NCBI GenBank assembly: GCA_937997635.1
Contig: CALLFA010000164.1
Coordinates: 1 to 38,007 of the forward strand
Length of the DNA stretch: 38,007 nucleotides
Source of the DNA: an uncultured Saprospiraceae bacterium
GTDB lineage: Bacteria; Bacteroidota; Bacteroidia; Chitinophagales; Saprospiraceae
Direction of reading: 5' to 3'
The translations under genes and the position numbers were made by a program. Below the pieces are notes generated by a model. It was not told where the DNA came from. It was given only the letters and a program-made list of their open reading frames with translations, and ran no database searches. Shown here piece by piece: positions 8,281-16,169 of this stretch; position 1 is the first letter of the stretch; each line of letters starts with the position of its first letter.

Positions 8281-8730
8281 CTATATAATTTTGACCTTAT
8301 TTTTTAGTTGATATTGATAGTATTTTTTTGCGATTTTTATAACTCTTTTTAATTCACGATCCTGATCCTTATTATTACTTTTAATATGCCCTAATATTAT
8401 AATTTTTCCAGTATTTTTTTCCTTAATATAGTATACTCTAAGCATAGAACTCTTAGTCCTAATTTCATGAGCTTGAAAATTTATTTGTTTAGATATATTT
8501 TTTAGGGGCTTGTGGCATTTTGGCAGTACAGTATTATCTAAAGAGATATCTTCGATGAGTGTTTCAAGTTCGTCGACTTCGTCAAGTTCCTTCTTAAATT
8601 TAAGTTTGTCATCTTCATCGATGTGGAATTTTTTCTTTGCTTCGATTATGAAATCATCATATAGACATTTGTCATCCCTGACTAATGCATAGAATTGGTG
8701 AATTGCACCTTCAATCTTTATTTTCTTAAT
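8281..8730 (-). CDS. RelE/HigB-like toxin, no ATG (apparent ATT start)
   Basis: A frame of 149 codons precedes the XRE antitoxin by one base. Its C-terminal half has the RelE/HigB toxin pattern: FQAHEIRTKSSMLRVYYI, then KEKNTGKIIILGHIKS, then DRELKRVIKIAKKYYQY. The basic residues and the strand-turn-strand shape match mRNA interferases of that fold. No ATG, GTG or TTG gives a sensible start. The natural N-terminus would be (M)KKIKIEGAIHQFYAL, where the first codon is ATT (8730-8728); in-frame stop TAG lies 12 codons further upstream. Either ATT is used as a weak start or the start codon has been lost by one change, silencing the toxin. It was found by reading the frame directly. Confidence 0.65.
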   Translation of the reverse strand: MKKIKIEGAIHQFYALVRDDKCLYDDFIIEAKKKFHIDEDDKLKFKKELDEVDELETLIEDISLDNTVLPKCHKPLKNISKQINFQAHEIRTKSSMLRVYYIKEKNTGKIIILGHIKSNNKDQDRELKRVIKIAKKYYQYQLKNKVKII

Positions 8731-8884
8731 ACTAAAGATATATAAAAAGTTTAGTTTAAGCTAAACATTAACAAATAATTATAGTTATAATGTGATTTCA
8801 AAATCCATTACAGATAACAATATTAATATTCTGAAATTACAAATTTAAAACTAACAGAATTAAAATTATAAATGAGTAGGGTTC

Positions 8885-8919
8885 AAAAAAAAGGGAAGCT
8901 TATGCGGTGCTTCCCTTTT
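8885..8919 (-). terminator. Intrinsic terminator of the M23 peptidase gene
   Basis: A perfect 11-bp stem (8889-8899 pairing with 8909-8919, AAAAGGGAAGC and its complement) encloses a 9-base loop. On the minus strand it is followed by eight T (8892-8885). It lies 26 bases past the stop of the M23 gene. The A/T-rich flanks make it partly usable in the other direction too. Confidence 0.9.
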
Positions 8920-8944
8920 GCAGTTTAAAAAGGTACGATATCAT

Positions 8945-9928
8945 TTAATCCAATGACTGATTCTCTTGACCTGCTTTGTCCACAAGAATACTATACTCTT
9001 CTGGCGTCAAGCCGTCTAGACAAAAGTCAATTGGATTAACTCGTTTTCCGTTAAGTTTGACTTCGTAGTGCAAATGAGGTGCAGTTGATGTTCCGGTACT
9101 TCCCACAGTCCCAAGTTTCTGCCCCTTCTTCACTTTTTGCCCCTTTTTCACTGTTATTTCGTGCATATGTGCATAAAGTGTTTCATAGCCATAACCATGA
9201 TCGATCACCACTTTATTTCCATAACCTGTTTTTCGTTTTTCAACTTTCACAACTTTACCGTTACCTGTGGCTTGTACATCTGTACCTCTCGGAGCTGTGA
9301 AGTCGATGCCGTAATGGAATTTCTTAATTTTATGAATGGGATGAATTCGATATCCAAATCCACTCATGTATCTGATGTTTCTTTTTAATTCAGTTTCTCT
9401 TACAGGTTTTATAGAAGGTATGGAAGCCAGCTTTTCTTCCCATTCGAATGCTTTTGTTTGAATGGTGTCAAGAGATGATCGTTGGATACTCAGCTTACGT
9501 TTTATTTTGTCAACAGTTTGCAGCGCTGACTTGACCAAAGCACCTGATCCTTGATAATTGGTTAAGTTGGCATATTTGTCGTGTCCACCTACACCTGCTT
9601 CCCATACGTTGTCATCTATGGTATCCATTTGGAAAATCATTCGGTGTATTTCTGAATCTTTTTCATGTAAAGCGGATAAATCGTCACTCAACTTGGCGTA
9701 GTCAGTTGTCAAGTTTTCATAGTGATAACTCATTTGTTGTAGTTCACGCTCAAGCGCTTTTTCTTTTGGGGATGGAAGAAAGTACCACGCTAATGCGAAA
9801 AGTCCAATGGCAGCTACCAAGACTGAAGACAGAAATCCAAACAGCTTAAAAATCCTCTGCTTATTTGTCGTTTTCAGCTCTTCATATTGAAGTGTGTGCT
9901 GATTGAAAACAAATTTTTCTTTACTCAT
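8945..9928 (-). CDS. M23 family metallopeptidase (LytM-type murein endopeptidase)
   Basis: This 327-residue protein is anchored by one membrane helix at about 29-50 and has a coiled coil at about 56-95. A LytM/M23 domain spans about residues 190-300. The zinc ligands and catalytic residues are visible: H205 and D209 (HYGIDF), H254 (LYAHMH) and H285-x-H287 (PHLHYEV). Enzymes of this type cut peptidoglycan cross-links in the periplasm and act in cell elongation or division; some family members are inactive activators, but here all residues are kept. It diverges from alaS, an arrangement I recall from other Bacteroidota genomes. Its own promoter and terminator are visible, so it is likely transcribed alone. 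Confidence 0.92.
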   Translation of the reverse strand: MSKEKFVFNQHTLQYEELKTTNKQRIFKLFGFLSSVLVAAIGLFALAWYFLPSPKEKALERELQQMSYHYENLTTDYAKLSDDLSALHEKDSEIHRMIFQMDTIDDNVWEAGVGGHDKYANLTNYQGSGALVKSALQTVDKIKRKLSIQRSSLDTIQTKAFEWEEKLASIPSIKPVRETELKRNIRYMSGFGYRIHPIHKIKKFHYGIDFTAPRGTDVQATGNGKVVKVEKRKTGYGNKVVIDHGYGYETLYAHMHEITVKKGQKVKKGQKLGTVGSTGTSTAPHLHYEVKLNGKRVNPIDFCLDGLTPEEYSILVDKAGQENQSLD

Positions 9929-10006
9929 ATTGATGCGGCTGTAAGTTAATTTACAATACCTTTATGACCAGTTTTTGGGATTTAGCTGGGTAATAAAATG
10001 CGACGG

Positions 10007-10036
10007 CAAAGTTATCATTCAGACACCTGATTGCAA
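10007..10036 (-). promoter_or_regulatory. Bacteroidota-type promoter for the M23 peptidase gene
   Basis: On the minus strand TTG (10036-10034), 19 bases, then TAACTTTG (10014-10007): an exact match to TTG-N19-TAnnTTTG. It lies about 80 bases upstream of the M23 start codon, giving a leader of roughly 70 bases. No equally good match was found on the alaS side of this intergenic region. Confidence 0.75.
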
Positions 10037-10203
10037 AATTATATATAAAGTAATTAAGAACTTTAATATTCATTTTATTTATTATATATAATATATTGAT
10101 ATAGAGCTATTTAATTCAATATGTAGTGTTCTTTAACAAAGGATCGAAGCGTTAACAAATGGTTAAATATCATATTAGAAAAATTTAAATATAAAAGACA
10201 AAG

Positions 10204-12825
10204 ATGAAGGCTAATGAAATCAGGCAGAAGTTTTTCGACTTTTTTGAGTCAAAACAACATCAAATTGTTGCTTCTGCGCCGATCGTGAATAAGAATGACC
10301 CAACATTAATGTTTACAAATGCGGGGATGAATCAGTTTAAAGATTTCTTCCTTGGCAATAAAATTCCAGCAAACAGACGTATAGCAGATACGCAAAAATG
10401 TTTACGCGTATCAGGGAAGCACAATGATCTTGAAGAAGTAGGGATTGACTCGTATCACCACACCATGTTCGAAATGTTGGGCAATTGGTCTTTTGGTGAT
10501 TACTTCAAAAAAGAAGCGATCGATTGGGCATGGGAACTGCTTACAGAAACCTATGGCCTACAAAAGGACAGATTGTATGTGTCTGTATTTAAAGGTGAAG
10601 AATCTGAAGGTCTTGTCCCAGATGAAGAAGCAGCTGGGTTTTGGTCTAAATATGTAAGCAAAGATAGAATCTTGTATTTCGATAAGAAAGACAACTTTTG
10701 GGAAATGGGAGATGTCGGTCCATGCGGTCCTTGTTCGGAAATACATGTTGATCTGAGAACTGATGAAGATCGAGCAAAACAAGATGGCGCAACACTAGTT
10801 AACGAAGATCACCCACAAGTCATAGAAGTTTGGAATTTGGTCTTTATTCAATTCAATAGAAAAGCTGACGGTTCTTTAGAAGAATTACCAGAAAAACATG
10901 TTGACACTGGAATGGGTTTTGAACGATTATGCATGGCACTCCAATCAAAACTTTCCAATTACGACACCGATTTATTTACACCCTTCATTTCTTATTTGGA
11001 AAAAGAAAGTGGCATCAAGTATACTGGAAGCTACGACTTATCTGCAAAGAGCGATATTGCGATGCGAGTTGTGTCAGATCATTTACGGGCTGTAAGTTTT
11101 ACTATTGCTGATGGCGAACTCCCATCCAACACAGGCGCAGGTTATGTCATCAGAAGAATACTCCGTCGAGCTGTCAGATACTATTATTCTTTTTTAAATA
11201 TAAAAGAACCGCTACTACATAAATTGGTTGGTCTGTTGTCAGAAAAATTTGGCGCCGTCTTTCCTGAATTGGTCTCGCAAAAGGACTTTGTACAAAAAGT
11301 GATTTTAGAAGAAGAGAAATCATTTTTAAATACATTAGAAGATGGCTTAAAGAGATTGGATTCAATCGATACATCTTCAGGTAAAATTGATGGTAAAACA
11401 GCATTCCAATTGTACGATACTTATGGTTTCCCAATGGACCTTACAAGATTGATTGCGTCTGAACAAGGACTAACATTAGATGAAGAAGGTTTTGAAGCCA
11501 ACCTTGCAGCTCAACGAGAAAGAGGCAGAGCTGACGCAAAGAAAGTGACTGGAGATTGGAATATTGTCGATGAGTCTAATACAGTTGAATTTATTGGTTA
11601 TGATGCATTGACTGCTAGTGATATTAAAATATTAAAACACAGGACTGTAAACATTAAAGACAAAGATCAGTACCAAATCGTACTGAATAAGACTCCTTTT
11701 TACGCGGAAGGCGGAGGGCAAGTCGGTGACACAGGATTACTGTGGGTGGGAGAAGAGAAAATTGTTGTTCTCGATACAAAAAGAGAAAATGATTTGATCA
11801 TTCATATTGTTAAATCACTGCCAACTAAAATGGATGCTTCCGTCAAAGCAGATGTCAATGGTAAGCGGAGAGCATCTATAGAAAACAATCATTCTGCTAC
11901 GCATTTATTACACGCCGCATTGAGGGATGTCTTAGGAACACATGTGCAGCAGCGAGGCTCTTTGGTCAATGATGTTTATTTGCGATTTGATTTTTCACAC
12001 TTTCAAAAAATGACCGATGAAGAATTAGCTCAAGTAGAAAATATTGTCAACAAAAGAATACGACAAAACATTGCTTTGCATGAGCACAGATCAATTTCGA
12101 TTGATCAGGCCAAGGAAGCAGGCGCTATGATGTTGTTTGGTGAGAAGTATGGAGACAGCGTACGCATGATAACATTTGATCCAGAATTTTCCATAGAGTT
12201 ATGCGGCGGATGCCATGTTGATTCTACTGGCCATATCGGATTGTTAAAGCTAGTGTCTGAGAGTGCCGTTGCAGCGGGAGTGCGTAGAGTAGAAGCAGTC
12301 ACAGCCGATAAAGCTGAAGCTCACATTAATAAAGAATTAGCCGAATTAAAATCCATTAGAAATACATTTAAAAATCCAGTCAATACCCTAAAAAATGTCG
12401 AGTCTCTGCATGAAGAGAATAAGGGCTTGAGAAAACAACTAGAGTCTTTTCAACTGCAACAAGCGTCAATGACACAAGATCATTTGATGTCGCATTTTGT
12501 TTTTGAAAAAGGCGTCAATCTGCTTGTTCAACGACTGCAAATAGAAGATTCTAAAATAGTAAAAACGATAGGTTATAATTTAGAAAAGGCGAAGGGTAGT
12601 GCCTTGATTGTCTTTGGTTTTGAGAGTAAAGGGAAACCTCAATTAATGGTTATTGTCAGCGAGAGTCTCACCAAAGATGATTACTTGCATGCCGGAAAAA
12701 TAATTAAAGAATTGGCTGCTGAAATTAAAGGTGGCGGTGGTGGACAAGCGTTTTTTGCTTCTGCTGGCGGTTCGGATGCAAGTGGACTTGATGCCGCTCT
12801 TGCCAAGGCAAAATCATTTATTTAA
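10204..12825 (+). CDS. alaS: Alanyl-tRNA synthetase
   Basis: This 873-residue protein attaches alanine to tRNA(Ala) in the cytoplasm. It shows the full AlaRS layout: class II catalytic core (residues 1 to about 240; FTNAGMNQFKDFFLG, DVGPCGPCSEIH), tRNA-recognition region, then the editing domain with zinc ligands H563 and H567 (HSATHLLHAAL), C667 and H671 (CGGCH). The C-Ala/DHHA1 region ends with GGGGGQAFFASAGG. The length is normal (about 875 in most bacteria) and every key residue seen is intact. The ATG start is the family start. A small membrane-protein gene follows after nine bases in the same frame. Confidence 0.98.
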   Translation: MKANEIRQKFFDFFESKQHQIVASAPIVNKNDPTLMFTNAGMNQFKDFFLGNKIPANRRIADTQKCLRVSGKHNDLEEVGIDSYHHTMFEMLGNWSFGDYFKKEAIDWAWELLTETYGLQKDRLYVSVFKGEESEGLVPDEEAAGFWSKYVSKDRILYFDKKDNFWEMGDVGPCGPCSEIHVDLRTDEDRAKQDGATLVNEDHPQVIEVWNLVFIQFNRKADGSLEELPEKHVDTGMGFERLCMALQSKLSNYDTDLFTPFISYLEKESGIKYTGSYDLSAKSDIAMRVVSDHLRAVSFTIADGELPSNTGAGYVIRRILRRAVRYYYSFLNIKEPLLHKLVGLLSEKFGAVFPELVSQKDFVQKVILEEEKSFLNTLEDGLKRLDSIDTSSGKIDGKTAFQLYDTYGFPMDLTRLIASEQGLTLDEEGFEANLAAQRERGRADAKKVTGDWNIVDESNTVEFIGYDALTASDIKILKHRTVNIKDKDQYQIVLNKTPFYAEGGGQVGDTGLLWVGEEKIVVLDTKRENDLIIHIVKSLPTKMDASVKADVNGKRRASIENNHSATHLLHAALRDVLGTHVQQRGSLVNDVYLRFDFSHFQKMTDEELAQVENIVNKRIRQNIALHEHRSISIDQAKEAGAMMLFGEKYGDSVRMITFDPEFSIELCGGCHVDSTGHIGLLKLVSESAVAAGVRRVEAVTADKAEAHINKELAELKSIRNTFKNPVNTLKNVESLHEENKGLRKQLESFQLQQASMTQDHLMSHFVFEKGVNLLVQRLQIEDSKIVKTIGYNLEKAKGSALIVFGFESKGKPQLMVIVSESLTKDDYLHAGKIIKELAAEIKGGGGGQAFFASAGGSDASGLDAALAKAKSFI

Positions 12826-12834
12826 ACACTTAAT

Positions 12835-13137
12835 TTGAGTATACTACTTACCAGTGTTATTGTTGCACTCTTTTGTGCGCTTTTATTTTTGAATTTATAT
12901 TTCAGAATGAAGGTGCTACGCAGTTTTAGGTATTTATCAAAAAATAAAATTGAGTTTAATGTTGGGCAATTGTTTAATGATGGAAGACTGAAAAAAGAAG
13001 TATTGCCAAAATATCCTAAACATAGAGGAGAAATAGAGTTGTTTGCTCATCACATAAAAACATCATTTAAAATAGCAATAGCAATAATTTTAGCGATTGT
13101 ACTTGCCGGTATTATTTTGAATGGGTTTTACAACTAA
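12835..13137 (+). CDS. Small two-helix membrane protein, TTG start
   Basis: This 100-residue protein of unknown function has membrane helices at about 3-23 and 77-97. Between them lies a basic segment with SKNKIEFNVGQLFNDGRLKK. Start: only TTG at 12835 includes the first helix; the next ATG (12907) would remove it. The TTG comes nine bases after the alaS stop and in the same frame, so expression probably depends on coupling to alaS. I do not recognise the family. Confidence 0.6.
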   Translation: MSILLTSVIVALFCALLFLNLYFRMKVLRSFRYLSKNKIEFNVGQLFNDGRLKKEVLPKYPKHRGEIELFAHHIKTSFKIAIAIILAIVLAGIILNGFYN

Positions 13138-13175
13138 CAAATGTTATTTAATTACGAGATATCAATTTATCACTC

Positions 13176-14579
13176 GTGAAACCACGCCAAAGAGATTTGT
13201 TTGTCTTTAAATTGTTGGATTATTTTTCAGCGCTATTGGCTTGGTTTTTATTTTTTATTTATCGCAAACGAGTAGAAACTGGAGTTGTTGATTTTACCGC
13301 AATAGCACAGGACAATAATTTTTATTTAGGAATTATTATTATCCCAATTCTCTGGTTGATTGGATACAGTCTATTTGATAAGTATGATAATCTGTACCGC
13401 TTATCCAGGATCTCCACTTTATTTAGAACATTGATCTTGACACTTATAGGGGTCTTGATATTGTTTTTTACCATTCTAAGCGACGACCTTACCATGAATT
13501 ATGTGAAGTATGTAAAGCCTTTTTCTGTGTTATTTATACTTCATTTTGGTATAACTGCATTTTTTAGAATGCTATGGTTGAGTATTTGCAAACAGAATAT
13601 TAAATCGGGGAAAGTCACCTTTAAAACCGCTATCGTAGGTGATTATGTGCATGCGGAGAAATTGCTCAGTGAACTTGATCAGCAGAAGTACAAATTAGGT
13701 CAGCAAATAGTAGGCATTGTAACAAACAAAACAATAGATAGCCACAGACTTAAAAAGTTAGGCAGTATTTCCGAACTTAATCAAATAGTTGAAAGCCAGC
13801 ATATTGAAGATGTCATTTTAGCCATGAATAGAGAGGATAGTCGACTGACTCAAACCATTATACGACAACTGAGTATCCTGCCTGATGTTAATGTAAAAGT
13901 AATTCCCGAAATGCAAGACGCCCTATTGGGTCATGTCCGTATGAATTATGTCTACGGCGCGCCTTATATAGAATTAGAACAAGATCTAATGCCTAAATGG
14001 CAATGGGTGGTTAAACGATTGATGGATATAAGTGGAAGTATTATAGGTTTGATTTTCTGCTTACCACTTCTTCTCTTTGCGGCCATTCGAATTAAGTCGC
14101 AATCCAATGGTCCAATTTTATTTCGTCAAGAACGCGTAGGCAAGAACGGTACACTATTTAATATTATAAAATTTAGGTCGATGATTGAGGGCGCAGAAAA
14201 TGATGGACCACAGTTATCACATGATTCGGATGAGCGAGTAACCTCTTGGGGTAAGACGATGCGAAAGTGGCGGATTGATGAATTGCCTCAATTCGTTAAT
14301 GTGATCAAAGGAGACATGTCTTTAGTGGGACCTAGACCGGAGCGTGCATATTATCTTGACAAAATGGAACATGATATCCCACATGTGAAACAGTTATTAA
14401 AAGTCAGACCTGGAATCACATCTTGGGGTCAGGTTAAATATGGTTATGCCTCTAACCTGGAAGAAATGAAACAACGATTTCGATTTGATATGTTATATTT
14501 AGAAAATATGTCTATTGCATTAGATATAAAAATCTTGTTTTATACATTAATTGTATTATTTCAAGGCAAAGGAAAATAG
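13176..14579 (+). CDS. Exopolysaccharide polyprenyl glycosylphosphotransferase (WcaJ/WbaP-like)
   Basis: A GTG-started protein of 467 residues. Residues about 1-130 hold four to five membrane helices. A Rossmann-like soluble domain follows (about 140-260). From about 275 lies the bacterial sugar transferase domain, with a re-entrant helix (VKRLMDISGSIIGLIF), FRQERVGKNG, the catalytic WRIDELPQFVNVIKGDMSLV and GPRPE, and C-terminal RPGITSWGQVKYGY. Such enzymes move a sugar 1-phosphate from a nucleotide sugar to undecaprenyl phosphate at the inner membrane, starting capsule, O-antigen or exopolysaccharide repeat units. The sugar cannot be told from sequence. No glycosyltransferase cluster surrounds it; aroE follows after two bases. 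Confidence 0.92.
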   Translation: MKPRQRDLFVFKLLDYFSALLAWFLFFIYRKRVETGVVDFTAIAQDNNFYLGIIIIPILWLIGYSLFDKYDNLYRLSRISTLFRTLILTLIGVLILFFTILSDDLTMNYVKYVKPFSVLFILHFGITAFFRMLWLSICKQNIKSGKVTFKTAIVGDYVHAEKLLSELDQQKYKLGQQIVGIVTNKTIDSHRLKKLGSISELNQIVESQHIEDVILAMNREDSRLTQTIIRQLSILPDVNVKVIPEMQDALLGHVRMNYVYGAPYIELEQDLMPKWQWVVKRLMDISGSIIGLIFCLPLLLFAAIRIKSQSNGPILFRQERVGKNGTLFNIIKFRSMIEGAENDGPQLSHDSDERVTSWGKTMRKWRIDELPQFVNVIKGDMSLVGPRPERAYYLDKMEHDIPHVKQLLKVRPGITSWGQVKYGYASNLEEMKQRFRFDMLYLENMSIALDIKILFYTLIVLFQGKGK

Positions 14580-14581
14580 AA

Positions 14582-15307
14582 ATGAGAAAATTCGGTTTGA
14601 TTGGTTATCCTTTGAGTCATTCATTTTCACCAGGATACTTTGCAGCGAAATTCGATGAAAATGGGATTGAAGATTGTGAATACAAAGCCTACGCTTTGGA
14701 GCGCATTGAGGATTATACAAAAATGGATAAGTCTGCGTTTATTGGTTTAAATGTGACGATTCCTTACAAAGAAAAAGTAATGCCATATTTAGATGAATTG
14801 TCCGAAGAAGCTTCAGAAATAGGAGCTGTCAATACCATTCATTTTGTCAATGATAAATCTTATGGTTACAATTCTGATGTCTATGGATTTAGCCAGTCAT
14901 TGATCAATTGGATAGGGGAGGATTTACCCGATAAGGCATTAATCCTTGGTAGTGGTGGGGCATCAAAAGCTGTCATGTATGTGTGTAAAAAATTATGCAT
15001 TGACGCGTCTATCGTGTCGAGAAAGAAGGGATATTTAAATTATAAAGACATCGATAAAAATATATTAGATTCTCATCACTTGATCGTGAATACAACACCA
15101 CTTGGTATGAGTCCACAGATAGATGCTTTTCCTGATTTAGATTACGCTCTGATGGGTAAAGATCATTATTGTTATGATCTTGTCTACAATCCAGAAATCA
15201 CAAGATTTATGCAAAAAGCAAACGAGCATGGAGCTCATGCAAAGAATGGCTATGAGATGCTTATTCTACAAGCGGAAAAGTCTTGGGAAATATGGAACAA
15301 TATGTAA
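14582..15307 (+). CDS. aroE: Shikimate dehydrogenase
   Basis: This 241-residue protein reduces 3-dehydroshikimate to shikimate with NADPH (aromatic amino acid pathway, cytoplasm). Visible active-site residues are S12 and S14 (GYPLSHSFSP), K63 (NVTIPYK), N84 (GAVNT) and D99 (YNSDVYGF). The nucleotide-binding loop is GSGGASKAV at about 123-131, followed by NTTPLGMSP and the C-terminal NGYEMLILQAEKSW. It is somewhat shorter than the E. coli enzyme (272 residues), mostly in the NADP domain, as in other Bacteroidota. The start is two bases after the preceding stop, so it shares a transcript with the glycosylphosphotransferase. Confidence 0.96.
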   Translation: MRKFGLIGYPLSHSFSPGYFAAKFDENGIEDCEYKAYALERIEDYTKMDKSAFIGLNVTIPYKEKVMPYLDELSEEASEIGAVNTIHFVNDKSYGYNSDVYGFSQSLINWIGEDLPDKALILGSGGASKAVMYVCKKLCIDASIVSRKKGYLNYKDIDKNILDSHHLIVNTTPLGMSPQIDAFPDLDYALMGKDHYCYDLVYNPEITRFMQKANEHGAHAKNGYEMLILQAEKSWEIWNNM

Positions 15308-15312
15308 GTTTG
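15283..15312 (+). promoter_or_regulatory. Bacteroidota-type promoter for the DUF1080 lipoprotein gene
   Basis: TTG (15283-15285), 19 bases, then TAAGTTTG (15305-15312): an exact TTG-N19-TAnnTTTG match. It overlaps the last codons of aroE and lies about 30 bases before the DUF1080 ATG, which suggests a separate short-leader transcript. Confidence 0.68.
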
Positions 15313-15341
15313 TTTACATTTCTTTTTATAAATAATAAAAT

Positions 15342-15959
15342 ATGAAAACCTTGCTCCTTGTTTGCACACTTGCCATTTCACAATTAGCGTGCAATACTAG
15401 TAAAACAACATCTCAAGACACGACCTATCAATCTTTATTTAATGGCAAAAATTTGGATGGATGGATTACATATGGAACAGAAAAATGGTTTGTGGAAGAC
15501 GGACTTCTGGTGTGTGAAAGCGGACCAGACAAAGGATATGGTTATTTGGGGACAGAGCAAACATTTAAAAACTTTGAACTTTTAGTAGATTTCAAGCAAG
15601 AAGCAAATGGCAATAGTGGGATTTTTATACGATCAAGTGTCGAAGGTACAAAGATCACTGGCTGGCAAGCAGAAGTTGCTCCTCCGGGACATAATACTGG
15701 TGGCATCTATGAATCTTATGGCAGAGGTTGGTTAATAAAACCTGATCCTGCTCTAGACAAACATCTCAAAATGGGAGAATGGAATACCATGCGAATTACA
15801 GCCTTAGACAATGTTGTCACGACCTACCTCAATGGTCAACAAATGATCCAAATAGATGACGAGAAAATTGGTGCTGCAAGTGGCCAAATTTGTTTGCAGA
15901 TTCACGATGGTGGAGGAATCAAAGTAAGTTGGCGAAATCTGAAAATCAGATCCATCTAA
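15342..15959 (+). CDS. DUF1080 (3-keto-disaccharide hydrolase-like) lipoprotein
   Basis: This 205-residue protein has a lipoprotein signal (MKTLLLVCTLAISQLAC, lipidated Cys17), so it is probably on the outer membrane or in the periplasm. The mature part is one DUF1080 concanavalin-like domain: SLFNGKNLDGW, FELLVDFKQEANGNSGIFIR, GWQAEV, then GGIYESYGRGW, GEWNTMRI and the closing GIKVSWRNLKIR. Members of this family bind or hydrolyse carbohydrates, and some act on 3-keto-glycosides. The exact substrate cannot be read here. It follows aroE by 34 bases but has its own promoter-like sequence. Confidence 0.9.
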   Translation: MKTLLLVCTLAISQLACNTSKTTSQDTTYQSLFNGKNLDGWITYGTEKWFVEDGLLVCESGPDKGYGYLGTEQTFKNFELLVDFKQEANGNSGIFIRSSVEGTKITGWQAEVAPPGHNTGGIYESYGRGWLIKPDPALDKHLKMGEWNTMRITALDNVVTTYLNGQQMIQIDDEKIGAASGQICLQIHDGGGIKVSWRNLKIRSI

Positions 15960-15981
15960 ACTTAGATCGTTATGGAGTGTT

Positions 15982-16138
15982 TACCAAAAGGAGAATGGCT
16001 TGACTGATTTATTACGTAGAAGTTTTGTCTGTTGTCGAGACGAAAAACGCAGAGAATGCAGGTATTCACGAGTATTTTCAACGATGAGAACAGATAAAAG
16101 ATCACGTAAGAATCGGTCAAACTATTTTCATTTTGGTA
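15982..16138. mobile_element. MITE-like element, copy A (157 bp)
   Basis: The element runs from TACCAAAA to TTTTGGTA and is about 93% identical (11 mismatches, no gaps, by eye) to copy B at 35376-35532. The termini form an imperfect inverted repeat of about 20 bases. The flanking dinucleotides are TT on the left and TA on the right, consistent with a decayed TA target duplication. Read on the minus strand it is open throughout in the frame used by copy B. It sits 22 bases after the DUF1080 stop and 31 bases before the proline dehydrogenase start, so it lies in the promoter/leader region of that gene. No transposase is encoded. Confidence 0.85.
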
Positions 16139-16169
16139 TATATTTGGAGGAGACTCAATATTAAATTAA

